From Echinarachnius parma (lineage: Eukaryota; Echinodermata; Echinoidea; Clypeasteroida; Echinarachniidae): a DNA stretch of 64,000 nt. Within the stretch, counting starts at the first letter, position 1; each line of letters starts with the position of its first letter. The position numbers and the translations under genes are program-made. Where the stretch lies: assembly GCA_037951105.1 (NCBI GenBank), contig JBAMJV010002098.1, forward strand, positions 1-64,000, given 5' to 3'. The notes beneath the pieces are model-generated. The model made no database searches and was not told the DNA's origin. It saw nothing but the letters and a program-made list of their open reading frames with translations. Of this stretch, positions 11,862-25,400 are shown one piece after another.

Positions 11862-12605
11862 CGGGGTGTTTATAAAAAAGCGGAACCCAACTTCCACCCG
11901 CAATATTTTATTTAATAAACATAATTATATTTATTGCAATATGTCATATCAAATGTTAATTCATACTCTTTCGTTTGATACCAAATATGTTGTGATAACG
12001 TCATGCATGATTGAATAAAGCCTATTTAAAAAGGGTTATGTAAAAAGTACTTTGCGCACAAGAGTAGAAAGTAATTGTTAAATGCAATGTAAAGAATGAA
12101 ACAGTAGCCAAAGTCAAGTAACATTTCATGATGTTTCTTGATTCATAGTTTTACATTTTAATCAACTTTGAGAAGAGTTCATGGTCCATAATCATCCCCA
12201 ATGTCCTTCCACATGACCCCCATGTCTGTCCGCATAGGTTTGTGCTCGTGTTCAGTGGTTAGTTGCATGGTCAGGCAAGGAACTGATTTAAAAAAGTATC
12301 TCCATGTTCATTTATTTATGGAACAAAAGGATTACAAGACAAACGAACACAAGGAGAGGTTTCAATGAATGACTATCATACCGTGTTGATGAATAGATCT
12401 AAATCTTGTGCGCAAAGCAATTTTAACATTGCTCGTTTAAAATGCTTGTAATTCGATAACTACAAGCTCAATTATTACAAATATGGTATCAAATAAAAGA
12501 GTAATAAATTATCTTTGCGATGATATATGGCAATAAACATAACTATGTTCACTACATAAGATATTGCTGGTGGAAGTTGGGTTCCGCTTTTTTGTAAACA
12601 CTCTG
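11862..12605. mobile_element. TA-flanked mariner-like non-autonomous element (744 bp)
   Basis: The inverted ends read CGGGGTGTTTATAAAAAAGC and its partner ending GTAAACACTCTG, each flanked by TA (11860-11861, 12606-12607). Similarity between arms extends inward for more than 100 bp (GGAACCCAACTTCCACC both sides). A TA duplication is the mark of the Tc1/mariner superfamily. No transposase frame is open. Confidence 0.7.
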
Positions 12606-12639
12606 TATAATTGGAAACGGTTAATAAACATAACTATTA

Positions 12640-13490
12640 CTAATTAGAATTGGAATGATTTTTTATTATTTTTTATAAGCATATTGGGTCAAATGCATCA
12701 CAATTGAAAGAAAAATGCATGAAAAACAAATTTTCCACAACACAACAAGTCGAAAATCAGTGATTTTAGACCCTGCTTACTACATTACCTATATATTGTG
12801 AATGGTCAATTAACCAAAATATTTGAATGATTTTGCATGATTTTGAGGCAACTGTATCAATATTGATTTATGTTGAACCATTTTAAAAACAGTAAATGGA
12901 CAAAAATATATTTTCTTCAACACACAAGTTTATGGAGTTTATTTAAATCATTGATTTTTGTTCACGAATTGAGGAGATTTACATCCTGCATACTACGGAA
13001 CGGTTAATAAATATAACCAAATATTGTAAAGATTCGATTTGTAACGATTGTTTACAATCATAAAGATGGTTTTATCCCAAATCATTAACAATAACCAAAA
13101 TACATGAAATAAGCAAACACAATACCTATACTTTATTGTTTTATATATTACAATTCAAATCAGGGATGGGAAAAAAATGTAAAATTTTCTAAAACACACA
13201 AGCCAACGGAGATGATTTAAATCATTGATTTTTGTTCACGAATTGAGGAGATTTATATCCTGCAAACTACATAAATTACTATACATTACCATAAATAGTA
13301 AAGAAATGATTTTTTACAAATATAAAGATGGTTTTATGCCAAATCATTCACAATTACGAAAATTCATGAAATAAACACAACTTTAGCAAAAACAATAACT
13401 ACACTCTATTGTTTTATATATTAAAATTTATATCAGGGTTGGGAAAAACAAAAACACCACACACAAGTCTTCAGAGGTTATTTAAAGCAG
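12640..13490. repeat. Degenerate repeats of about 270-320 bp
   Basis: The phrase aaatcattgatttttgttcacgaattgaggagattta occurs near 12,940 and 13,215. Weaker forms lie near 11,795 and 13,480. Words such as taaagatggttttat and catcagggttggg also recur. No gene is visible. Confidence 0.6.
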
Positions 13491-14546
13491 TAATTTGTGT
13501 TGGTTTAACCCTAATAAGGCTCAAATAACCCGGCCTTTTTAGGGTTAATCGAGGTGGTTTAAATCGCAATTTTTGAATCTAAGACCAGTGGCGTTGCGTG
13601 ATCCGGACTGATTGGGAGCACTCAAATCATTAGGGGGCAACGTTTATATATTTCTATATTGTTTTCACAAGTTATCCCCTTATATTTTGTTTTATATTGT
13701 TTTTGTCAACTTTTTGGACACCCACCCCTACAACAACACCACTGTCGAATTGAGATTAATCTAACGTTACAGAAATTATCATAATTTTACAACATTGTTT
13801 AAAAAGCATCAAATGCAATACAAGCAATAATGCATTTATGTTTTTATAATTATTAAAAAACCTGTAATGTTGGTAGAAAAGAAATTAATCAAGGTACCGT
13901 ATACATAATACGGGAGAACTCGGTCCTATGTATCAGCTCGGCTGCCTCCGCCAACGGTCTGCATGATATGTGCTTCAACAAGGGACTGCATGCCGCGATT
14001 AATAATCGTGACTGAAGCGAGAACGGTTCGCACTATCACTATGTACAGATGTATAGCGGACAGTACCTGCCAACCCGACAGGCCGGGTTCCATCGTCGTT
14101 ACGGTCAATCAAATACGAATTATTATATGTAATTTTACTTGGTGCTAGAACTGTTATTAATTGTAAATGATTGGAAAAAGTGATGGCATATATTAGGTTC
14201 AAATTAAAGCAACAGATATTTGATAAATGTGCATTGTTCGGTTTTACGTTGTTATTGAACATATCTTTGGATTGCTTTACACAAGAATGTTGGGGTAGTG
14301 ATAATAAACGCGTTCAATCAATGTTGATTATAGGTTTTCCCGGTCAAACAGCAATCAGACTAACAATTCAGTCATTCAAATAAGCACGAAATTGCCATAC
14401 GATCGGGATCACCATTAATTTTGATTAAATGAAATGGTGGGGGCAAGATAAATATTGGAAAACGCAATGAATATGTTTTTCGTATTCTTAAAAAGTATTA
14501 TCCCCTTATTTTGTATATTTATTATTTCATCAAAAATGTATTGGGT

Positions 14547-14573
14547 TGAGGGGGAGGGGGGGGTGGGGGGGGG

Positions 14574-14629
<56 letters not shown>
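14547..14629. repeat. Poly-G followed by (GA)n
   Basis: A broken G-run to about 14,576, then about 27 uninterrupted GA dinucleotides. The frames reading through it on both strands are low-complexity artefacts. Confidence 0.95.
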
Positions 14630-14632
<3 letters not shown>

Positions 14633-15310
14633 ATAAAATATATCTGATCGCAATAAATGATTATGAGGGACAATTTTCTACTCAATAAGTAATTTTTAAG
14701 AAAATATTTAAAAATCAGACACATTTTTGAAAATATACTAACAATTATTGTTTAAAATTGTTTTTGATGATCTCTCTATTGAATAATTATTTTAACCAAA
14801 CATTACATTCACATTTGTGCTAATCATTTTTTTAAAGGTGTTGAAACTTGAGGTGTCTGGAGGGCGCCCTCTTGTGTTAACGGCTGCATTTTTAAAGAAA
14901 ACAGCCCTGTACTAATAAGTGTTACTAATACTACCATTCAAGCATCATTTGAGTATAGCCTAATGGTATCTTACAACGAAATCAATACTAAAATTATGTT
15001 TGACCAAAAATGTATAATCCCTTTTAAATCCATTTGAAAGTACATTATTTTGATAAACCACCTGAAATGAGAATCATTCCCTTTTAAAAATGATCCCAAA
15101 CTGTGAAATTACAGTTGAAAAGGATTTGTTTTCATTTCTATACGGTCTCGAGACCGGCAGACGATTAGATCCCTATTTGCGTCGTTCTGCAAACATTAAA
15201 TAAAACTATATTTTAATCCTACAATATTTTGTTTAGTATACCAAAGTGCCTTTATCATTATTAATGCAATTAGTTTTTCAGACTCCGAACGATACTCGTA
15301 TGAACCATGA

Positions 15311-15620
15311 TAGTGGCGTAGCCAGGAAGTTGTGCAAGCCGGGTTGCTCTAACCTGTGAGCGCATTTTGTGGGTCGAGCCGTTTTGGGCCCAGCTAGCTG
15401 CCTTATAGGCTAATTGGGCTAATTAGGCCTCTGGGTAGGGGTTTAGAGGCTAATGCTAGCTATTTTAAAAAAGCTATTTTGGATTCTAGCTGTTTAAAGC
15501 CCAAAATCTAACATAAACTACTGGCTAACAATGAAAACCAAAAATTAGGGGTGGGGGGGGGGGGTGGTGTCGAGCCCAGAAGCCCCTCCGCCCCTCCCCA
15601 CCCCGTTCGCTACGCCAGTA
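15311..15620. mobile_element. hAT-like MITE with AGTGGCGTAGC ends
   Basis: The left end AGTGGCGTAGCCAGG and the right end GCTACGCCAGT are inverted copies. Such ends are common in hAT-type MITEs of invertebrates. The middle holds a poly-G tract near 15,551-15,565. Target duplication was not clear to me. A related end (cagtggcgttgcg) is at about 13,586. Confidence 0.5.
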
Positions 15621-16079
15621 CCCCAGGTAAGTACAATGCAGTAGATTCAATGTTTGTTGTTTTAGGGGGTCACGGTTCTGACCAAGAATGTGTTTGTTCG
15701 CTTTTTAAAAGAACACAGAATTATAAACATTACTAACAACAACAACAACACAACGGATAAAACAAACCACCTACGTACTTTATCGGCAGAGTCACATTTG
15801 CCGTGTTGGCAGAATGATAGAATCACCGGAAGGAAGAAAATGAACTAAGCGACTAAAAAGTCTACTCATAATGTTGCAAAATTATTGTCATTTCTTTTAC
15901 AGTAACTTGTTTTAAAAAGTGAGCAAACTATCTAAACATTGTCTTCAACTATTCAATAATAACATGTGTGTGCAAATATTTATATTTAAACAAATTTATC
16001 CAGATATTTTTGCAATGATATAAAATAAAATTGCAATATGTCTTTAGGATTTGTATGTTTTTAGTTTGGCAACGCTAAT

Positions 16080-16273
16080 AACAAACACGACAAACCTATT
16101 TCCGATAACGTCTGCTTATTTTAAGTTTCTGAGCTAGAATTTGTCGCTGTCGAGAAAGTTGAGTTGATTTTCGGCCCAAACCCAGAGAATAGACTGCATA
16201 ATATCACCCCAAGATGCTTTCGAGGATAATTTAGTGAATTTTATACGTTGGAGGTGGTTTGAAATGTGAAAAT
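16080..16273 (+). promoter_or_regulatory. TRIP11: Probable TRIP11 promoter and 5' UTR
   Basis: This is the sequence directly upstream of the chosen TRIP11 start. No TATA box or other motif stands out. An in-frame upstream ATG at 16259 adds five residues (MKCEN); I prefer 16274 because MAWFGG aligns with the start of the vertebrate golgin. Confidence 0.4.
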
Positions 16274-16400
16274 ATGGCTTGGTTTGGCGGAAATCTTAAA
16301 AACTTGACCGATAATTTGACGGGCCAGCTGTCGAACGTAGCAACATCGGCGGCCTCTTTTACTCGGGATGTGATCGCCGAAGGGACGGAGGAAGTAGCCG
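16274..16400 (+). CDS. TRIP11: TRIP11 exon 1, ALPS motif
   Basis: Encodes residues 1-42, phase 0-1, donor gtgagt. Trp3 and Phe4, followed by a Ser/Thr/Asn-rich amphipathic stretch and [11 protein letters not shown], match the vertebrate N-terminus (NFTKDMLMEGTEEVEAEL). Confidence 0.9.
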
Positions 16401-19400
16401 GTGAGTTACCGCTGGCTGCGGAGCTGCTCGCTGCTGCAGCAAAAACTATTCTGTTCATTAATGTTAACAGCTGTTCTGTGTATGATCTGTGTGTTTTTGT
16501 CCAACATTTGATTATGCAAATAATGCAACCGAAGATATCCCTGAATGAATATCATAATTTAATTTTTTAATGTAAATGTGAATGGTGCACGTGTTTTCCA
16601 ACTTTGACTTGTCTTGACTTTCTTTGGTCAAGTTTGGATTGTGAAATATCTAATTTAATCAGACAATAAATTTACAATTTGTCGGTAAGTCATGTCACAA
16701 GAGTCAAGACTTTTCACTTCCACACCTGTGGATGTGATTTAGTGAATCCAGATCTACTAACTAAGATTGTGTGACTTGCAGTGGTGCGGGATCGCTGATC
16801 TCTGAAATAGCAGAGAGAGAAAAAATTAATTTAAGATTAAGAATAAGAAGACTGTTTGTGATGTCAGAGTGCACCGTTGATGTTATGCGACTCGAGTCGA
16901 CGGGAATGAAAATACACTGCAAGAGAGTGAGGCTCTAAGGGTGAGTCTGCATGAGTCAATCATATTTCAGCCGTTCAGACTTAGTTATATGAGTATATTT
17001 TGGCACAGTCAAGCATGGCTGTTCTACTTTTTAAAAAGGGTAGAATTTAAAGGATGATTTCATGAGTTTGAAGTTGTCACAATTTACAAGTTAAGCTATT
17101 TTCAGATAGGGTAATGACAGTGAAATCTGTAGCCTAAAGATGATAAGTAATATGGGCAATTCCCACCCCTACAAGACAAGGGGTTAACAGCATGCTGCAT
17201 TAACCCCTTACTCCATTGCCTTGAAAAAAGCCTGATAGTCAGCTGCCTTCATTGTCCAAGTAAACACTGGGGGATTCCCCTGTCTACCTAGCCTTAAAAC
17301 TAGATGTTTTTCACACTATTGATCAATTTGATGCTGTGTATGTCTGTATAAATTGCATAATTGCTTTGGCCTTTGTTCAACAATTATAGCATGCCTTCAT
17401 TGAATCATTGTGTTAATCTGTTCAAAGCTGATTGTAAAGAATTCCTTAGACTTTAGAGTCACAAATTGACCTATATTCATTGTTATATACTTTGGAATGT
17501 GATACAAAAGCCACATGTATTGACTATTGTCTTGTCCAGACACCTATTGAAATGCTGCACCCCTGCAAATAGTACAAGTCAGAGTACTTTGCAGAACCCA
17601 TTGTCAGTTAGGTCATTCAGACACTAATCTCTGAAATAATCCCTTCAGCCTTTTGATAATACTGGCTGGCAGACAAGCCTAAACCTGTAAACAACTGTTC
17701 TAAAACCTGTGTTGAGGGCTGCACAGTCAGAAAGCTCAGGCTCAGATTGGAGCTTCAAGTCATAGATCAAATAATTTAAAAACTGGAATTTAAAGTGCTT
17801 CTGACATTGGAAAGCTCATGTAAGTTTTAAATTATATTCAATTCTAACCCCCTGTTATGTTAAGTTTGATTAATTGGTAAGATTTTAGCTAGAAATGATT
17901 TTATGATTTTTGCCAGTCTCACAAATTTGTTTACTGCAGCCTGCCTATGAGAGTGACCCTAGTCCAGAAAATTGTAAGACATGATTTTGATAACCACATT
18001 TAATCATTCAAATCAGACAATCCAAACATTAAATTTAAGTGAACCCTTCCGTTTACTTTTGAGAAAATTAATTTAAAACAATCAAGAACTAAGAATTCAG
18101 CAAGTTGTTTGTAAATGCCATCCATCTTGACATTTCAATTTTCATCATTTAAGCTCCAATTCAGCGAAAAAGTACCACCAAAAACCACATTTACATTCTT
18201 TATCTCTTTGTTTGTTAAACAGATCAGAGCACAGAGCTTCAGATCTCTGAGGAGAGGAGCCAGCGATTGGAAATAGCTGTGGTGGGACTGAAGGCAGAGG
18301 TAAATAAATGTATAATTCATTTCAATTGTTTTTGTAATGACCTGTACAATTCATGTTTATTATGTTTGTATACTGTATCCCAGGGCCCCATGGGAGACCA
18401 ACTTATTGTTGAATGGGCCACCCTGGTAAAATATATATTGAAATATATAAAATAAATAAATAAATAGAACTAATGCTGTTAGGTAAAGAAAAAATCCCGG
18501 ATCGTTCTCGGATCGGTAGAATTCAAAATCGCTAACGAGATTCTCGGATTGGATCGGATCTCGGAAAAAAATAATATTGCAATTTGCTCTGAAAAAAATG
18601 CAACGTTGTAGACTTATCTTTCTTGTTTTATATGCCAATAATATTAACAATGTTGACGCTTTAAGGCATGCACATATCAATCTTTACAGAAAAACAGTTA
18701 CAGACTATTCAGAATTAACTACGTTTCGCAAGAAAAGTATTTTTTCCGAAGTGAATTGGGCCTAGAAATCGATCGTTTGTTCAGCATCGCGCCACACATT
18801 CACAGAACTCAGCCGGCCAGTCACGGGGAAACATCACATGTAAATTTGTACGATCTTCTTGGTGAGAGCCTTCACAAAGTGGCTATAAATTAGCCTTTTT
18901 GTGATCAACACAATTTTGGTAGTCTACTTACATGATAACATGGCATTTGAAAGCTGAACAGATAAACAAAAATACCCCAAAACAATGAAAAACTGCGCTG
19001 AATATATCGATAAATTTCCAAAGCACGTTCGTGAGGGAAGGTTGAAGTAGTTACGGTACCGGTAGCAGCATGCAAACAAGTTTTCGGGCCGCTGCACTGC
19101 TGGCATGTTTCACGCATATTCGCTCGTGTACGGGTCTTTGTTTCATACGCCGGATTCATCCGCGATCTGATATGTATAGTTATTATTTACCGATTTTTTT
19201 AGTAGTTGTTTGCATTGCTTTGGGGCTCAGTTTTTTTCTGTTCAGCTTTTAAACGCCATGCAATCATGTAAGTAGAATATCAAAACATTTAAACATGGTG
19301 CAAATAACCAAAATACGTATTTTGAGCCACATTTAGAATGCACTGGCTGATCAGCTCGATCATACAGATATACATCTGAAGTCTCCCCGAGAGTGTCGGC

Positions 19401-22400
19401 CTAACTTTGTGTGCATTTCCGTCGGCAATATCGTTCAAATGACTAGCAATTTTGCGCATCCTGTTCAATTTTCGACTGCGAAACGAATTAATGAACCAAG
19501 AATTTCTCCAAAATAACCACTCATAAAGTAAACAATATTGATTCCCCCATTCTTTATTTAAATTACACTACTTAATGGACTGTCAAACATACACATTTTC
19601 AATTATTACTGGAGAAAATGGGTCGGCAAAATCTTCCGATATTTTCTACCGAGAAAATTTATTTCTCGGATCCGTCTCGGATCCGGCTAGGAAGCGATTA
19701 TCGCCGGGAAATCGGATCGTTCCCGGATCGGATAACAGCATTAGATTAAATAGAACTTTCATAAAACCGTCCTAATCAAAGAGCCAGTCCAGTACCAAAT
19801 CCATTACTCAAAATTACAAACTCGTTCTTCCAGTTATTTTGTTCTGATTATATCTGAATACAAATTTAGTTTGTTTTTGTCTGTTTTCATAATGTACTTA
19901 TTACTACATGTATGTACAGTCAAACATACATCTCCAATGGAGACATAAAATTGTGTTTACATCAGATGGTCTCAGCCTAGTGCTGTAACTGACCTTGATG
20001 ATCGGATCGTTTGATCGGATCGGCAAAATTTTATCGATCTTCGAAATCGAATCGATGATCGGGATCGGATGATCGGCTAAAAACAAATTTAAAAAAAATA
20101 AAATAAAATAAAATTAAAAAATTGTTTTTTTTTTCTTTGGAAAATGATCCCCAAAAAACATATTTTGGGAATATAAATGAATACCAAAGCAACATATATC
20201 CATATTAATAAGCCCAAGGTAATCTTGTACGGGTATGCTTTCATTTCAAACTGATTACCTCTTCTTTTACAAAATTACTCACGCCGATTCTGAGCTTAGT
20301 CCCATGTGATTAATTTGGCGTAACCTTTCAGAATCACATGGGACTAAGCTCAGAATCGGCGCGAGTAATTTTGTAAAAGGAGAGGTAATCAGTTTTAAAT
20401 GAAAGCATACCCATACAAGATTACCTTGGGCTTATTCATATGGATATATGTTGCTTTGGTATTCATTTATATTCCCAAAATATGTTTTTTGGGATCATTT
20501 TCCAAAGAAGAAAAAAAAGGTATTTTTTTTTTCTTTTGTTTTTTTTTTGCCGATCCGATCTTCCGATTTTTTCTGCATGATCGGAAATCGGCAAAAACGG
20601 TCCGATCATGTATGATCGGATCGTGATCGGCATGCCGATCCGATGATCGGTTACAGCACTATCTCAGCCTCTCAGGTCCATTTAATACATGTAAAGGGCT
20701 TTCACTTTAAGGAAATGAGAAAGTGGTCTTTAAAACCTGTGGTCAGTAAAGCAGGTTTGAATGTTCCTTTCTATCCTCACACAGAATGAAAGGCTCCAGA
20801 CTATTAAACCTTTCGAGTGCCAAATGAAATTTCAAGAATGGACTTGCCCAAGTCCTTTAAATAGAAACGATTGCATTCATTAATAACTTATCCGTTCATT
20901 CATCTTTACTGAATAAAAATAAAGTTCCACCCGGTATTTTTAAAGAAGTATGAGTTTCGATAAATATTTTAAAATGTATGTATTTTACTAAGTGCATTAA
21001 AGAACAAATCAATAGATCTTATTCCATGAGTACTGTGGCTAGAGTTGACTGTGGCACTCAAGAGGGTTAATACTTTTATCTTTACTTACACAGAATGAAA
21101 GGCTTGGGATTATTAACACGTTTATCTTTACTTACACAGAATGAAAGGCTTCGGACTATTAACGCATTTATCTTTACTTATACAGAATGAAAGGCTTCGG
21201 ACTATTAACGCATTTATCTTTACTTACACAGAATGATAGGCTTCGGACTATTAACACGGTTATCTTTACTTACACAGAATGAAAGGCTGCTGACTATTAA
21301 CACGGTTATCTTTACTTACACAGAATGAAAGGCTTGGGACTATTAACACGTTTATTTTTACTTACACAGAATGAAAGGCTTCGGACTATTAACACGTTTA
21401 TCTTTACTTACACAGAATGAAAGGCTTCGGACTATTAACAATGAGCTGGAGGAGAAGGCAGAGGCCTCTGAGCTGCAGATTAACAGCATCTCCTCACAGT
21501 ATCGCTCAGTTCTTGTGGAAAAAGAGGTATGTTAACGCAAATTTTTAACAACTGCATGTACAGTATATATATGCCATATATTTTGCAACTTAAGGTTTTA
21601 TTTTTGAGAATTTCGCAAATCACTTGCACATGATTAAAAAAATTAACAACATGCTAAAATATTGCAAAGTATTGCAAATGCAAAGCAATACACGAACGTG
21701 TAATGCATGCATTACTGCACTAGCATCTCTATCTCAAGACAGTGATGAATGCGTGTTGGTAGCCAAACAAGAATTCAACCACTCGTGAAATTATTGTAAA
21801 GTCCTGATTCGCGAAAATGTATGTACCGGTATGCAAAATATATGGCTTATACAGTAATGAATTTTAGAAATTTGTTGACCAGTAGAGAAGTTTCTGCTTA
21901 ATTGGGTAGGATTTTGCAAGGTGCATGTATACTGTGCCCCTTCAGCGTACCAGATTACCAGATTAAAGTAGAATTTCATTGAAAATCACAAAATATGAGA
22001 ATAATGCATCACTAGAGAGCTAGGGGCTAACAGATTAACATAAATACTTTTTTGTGTCCCATACCAACACGATATCCTAGTACAACAACAAATCGAAACC
22101 CCATTACAAAAATCAAAAACAAGCGCTCTTTGTGCTAAAAAAACGCCATTGTTTTGATGACGTCATAGTGTGCAAGTTATCATTAGCAGACGATGTCTCA
22201 TTACGAATCTACACAACCATTAGTGCACTCATATTGCCTGCTAAACATGTATTCTTGCCACGAAAGCGCATTTATTTCATTGCATTTTGTAAATAAGGTT
22301 CACCTCGACTTATACACAATAATCATTCACTCAGAGACATTTACGGAAATGAAGACAAATTCAATGAAGTAAGTCACACACCGTCCTACTTTATCTGCTT

Positions 22401-25400
22401 GAAAGACCAGCCAAAGTCTGGGCACGATTCTATTGGCCCATTGTTCAACAGCTGTATTTGATGCGGGTGTCGCTGAATTTGCGGTTCTGCCTGTGGGCGA
22501 CGTGATAGATTAAAATAACTTTATTTAGCATGCTTTACGGGAAAATTGTGTGTCAAAAGACAGAAAAGTGCTTGTGAGGCAGAGGAGCAAATAATGACAC
22601 ATTTTCTCCTTCATAGACAAGGATGATTGAACAGAGTCATGTTAAAAAGGCACTATAAAATGTGTTTGTTATATATCCGACATCGTCTGCTAATGATGAC
22701 CTACACAATATGTGACGTCACAGTACTTCAGCTGGTTTCGGCGGGACTTTTGATGCCATAATGGGCTTATGAATTACCACTATTTCATTGATGACAATGT
22801 TTTGAAACACTTACTTGTAATAATCGTTTAATGGATTATGTATGAAATATGGAAATATGAGCTGAATCTAAATTCAAAATCAATGATTATACTTTAAATG
22901 AAGACATTTTTCAAAAGGAACATCAGAAATGTTTGGTCAATTCATACAGGTCTGTTTTTAATATTACCCCATTAAAAAGAGACCAATGTATTCATGTCTG
23001 TGTGGATATGGGGTTTGAATCAAATTTTGAATAAAGATTAAACTGACATTAAAACTAAAATCAAGAAATTATTTCAAAATTACAAAATTTTATCTTTATG
23101 TTTAGTAAAACTTTATTAAACAAGTAATTGATACAGCATTAGAAAAGAACATGTTTAAAATGTGATGCATAAATTAATTCTCATGAGAATTAGTTGTTGA
23201 TTAGAAGCAGAAACTTATTAATAAATATGAATGCTTTGTGTATTTAAAATATAATTTGATACAAAATGTATGCATTGTTGTTTTCATATCAGGACCAGTT
23301 GAATTCGCTGATCCAGCAGCAACGTGACATGCAGGACCTTCATCAGAGCATGATGTCCAGCACGGCTGACCATCCGGCCTTGACCACTGCCACATCAACG
23401 ACCTCCCTCTCAGGGTCAATGATCATGACGGACGGTCACGACTTCGGCCCGGCGATCATGGGGAACCGTCAAGACTTCGGCCCAGCGATCATGGCAGACA
23501 GTCATGACTTTGATGATGTCATCGCGTCGCAGCAGGAGATTAATAGGTTGTCAAACGAGGTTGGGAGATTACGGGCGGAGTGCAGTCACTGGAAGGAGTT
23601 GGCATCTGGTCAGGGTGGGGCCAAGGTAATAATTAAAAGTTACATTCACCGACAATAAACCTGTTTATGAAGACCACCCAAAACACCCAGAATAAGCAAT
23701 ATTAATAAGCAGGTGGTCTTTATAAGCACGTTCTCGAGGGAGTCAATAAAAGTGGTCTATACAGGTTGTTGCTAGAGCAGGATTGACTGTAGTTGAAGGA
23801 AATGGCAATGAGCAAAGAACATTGGACTTTGTCTGGAATCAAACCTGAGACAGCTGGGGGTGTTTCACAAAGATGGACTAAGTTGGGTAAAAAATTATGG
23901 AAAGCCACTTGTAGCCTTGGAATAAAATATATTACAAAGCAAAAATAGAAGTATTTTAGACTTTTCATAAATCTTACATCAAGAACCTGATATCCCCTTA
24001 ATAATAATTTTTAAAAAATGATTTGAATCAACATTTTATGCCTTTTAAAAGAAATTTAACAAAATTGTTTCAAAGAAACTAATTGCTTTCCATAATGATT
24101 AAGTCCAACTTAGAGTTAAGTTCAACTTAGGATCTTTGTGAAACACCCCCTGGTGTGCTAGACCAGTAGTCCGGGAACAACCACTGAGCTACAAAGCTCT
24201 TAAAGGTGGTAAGTCTAATATAGTGCATAATTATGTAAACAAAACAAACATTACAGAAAGTAATGAATGAATATGTTTTAGATATTTTCTATTTGAATAG
24301 TAAAATAAGTTTTTGTCTAGGGCCTAAAAGATTTATCATCTCATCTTATCTCACAGCCTGTCTTCCATATCGGGGAGGATGAAATTCCAGCTTCTGATGA
24401 AACGACAGAATTGAAGACAAAGATTAAGGTGAGTAAAAGTTAATTAATTTGTCTTCATTTGAAAGATAATAACCCACTGAGTTTGTTGTCGTAAATAACT
24501 GAAATGTCCTCAAGCCAGTATGTGGCATGTCAAAATGTTTTTTTTTCCTTAAATGGTCAATGTTGTGTTTTTCTGTGATGTTACTTTCAGTCTAATGTAG
24601 GTATACAAAAAAGTAAAAAATAGTGCTTGCTGAAAACAGCTACATAATTCTTTGCATGTACAAAATTACAAAGTCCAATTGTTATTTTGAAATGAATTGA
24701 AAACTTTTATCTTGATACCAGGTCTTACAGACAATGGCTTAATGGCACATGTATAAGTTATGTTCTCTCATTCTCAAAAGACAATTTATTGCATCATAGA
24801 ATGATTTTTAAAGGAACATGTTTCTAATTTTTTTCACCAGAACCTTGAAGAGAAATTGCGCAGTGAGGTTGATGAATCCAAACACGAGTTGTCTGGAGTA
24901 CAGAACTCTTAGTCCCACAAGCTGAAGACAATGTTCTATTGTCTTATTTTCTTGAACATCATCATCAACTTATTTTCATTATCATTGTCATCAACTCCAA
25001 GTGGCACTGTAGAGCGCTAATGTGGTCTTATTTATACAAGACAATATTAGGGCACAGTCATATTTCAAAATAAAATATTCTTGTTTTTCTCATCAGAACC
25101 TCGAAGAGAAGCTGCGCCCTGAGGTTGACGAATCCCAACACGAGTTGTCTGGAGTACAGGACTCTCACTCCCACAAGCTGAAGACAATGTTCTATTGTCT
25201 TATTTTCTTGAACATCATCATCAACTCCAAGTGGCACTGTAGAGCGCTAATGTGGTCTTAATTATACAAGACAATATTAGGGCACAGTCATATTTCAAAA
25301 CAAAATATTCTTGTTTTTCTCATCAGAACCTCGAAGAGAAATTGCGCCGTGAGGTTGATGAATCCCAGCATGAGTTGTCAGCTCTTCAGGACTCCCACTC

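Larger units (their letters stand above)
13491..16080. other. Intergenic, no gene recognised
   Basis: It holds a GC-richer 190-bp patch at 13,926-14,110 with short frames on both strands that resemble nothing known, a poly-G plus GA microsatellite (14,547-14,629), a fragment of the TTAA-array family near 14,760-15,020 and an inverted-repeat element at 15,311-15,620. Confidence 0.6.

Noticed and set aside
18360-18680. 106-codon minus-strand frame
   Set aside because: It crosses an intron segment, a LINE-like tail and the end of a hAT element; composition is AT-driven.
21094-21439. CRISPR-like regular array
   Set aside because: Units are contiguous 46-bp tandem copies without unique spacers, lie in a eukaryotic intron, and end in a real exon.
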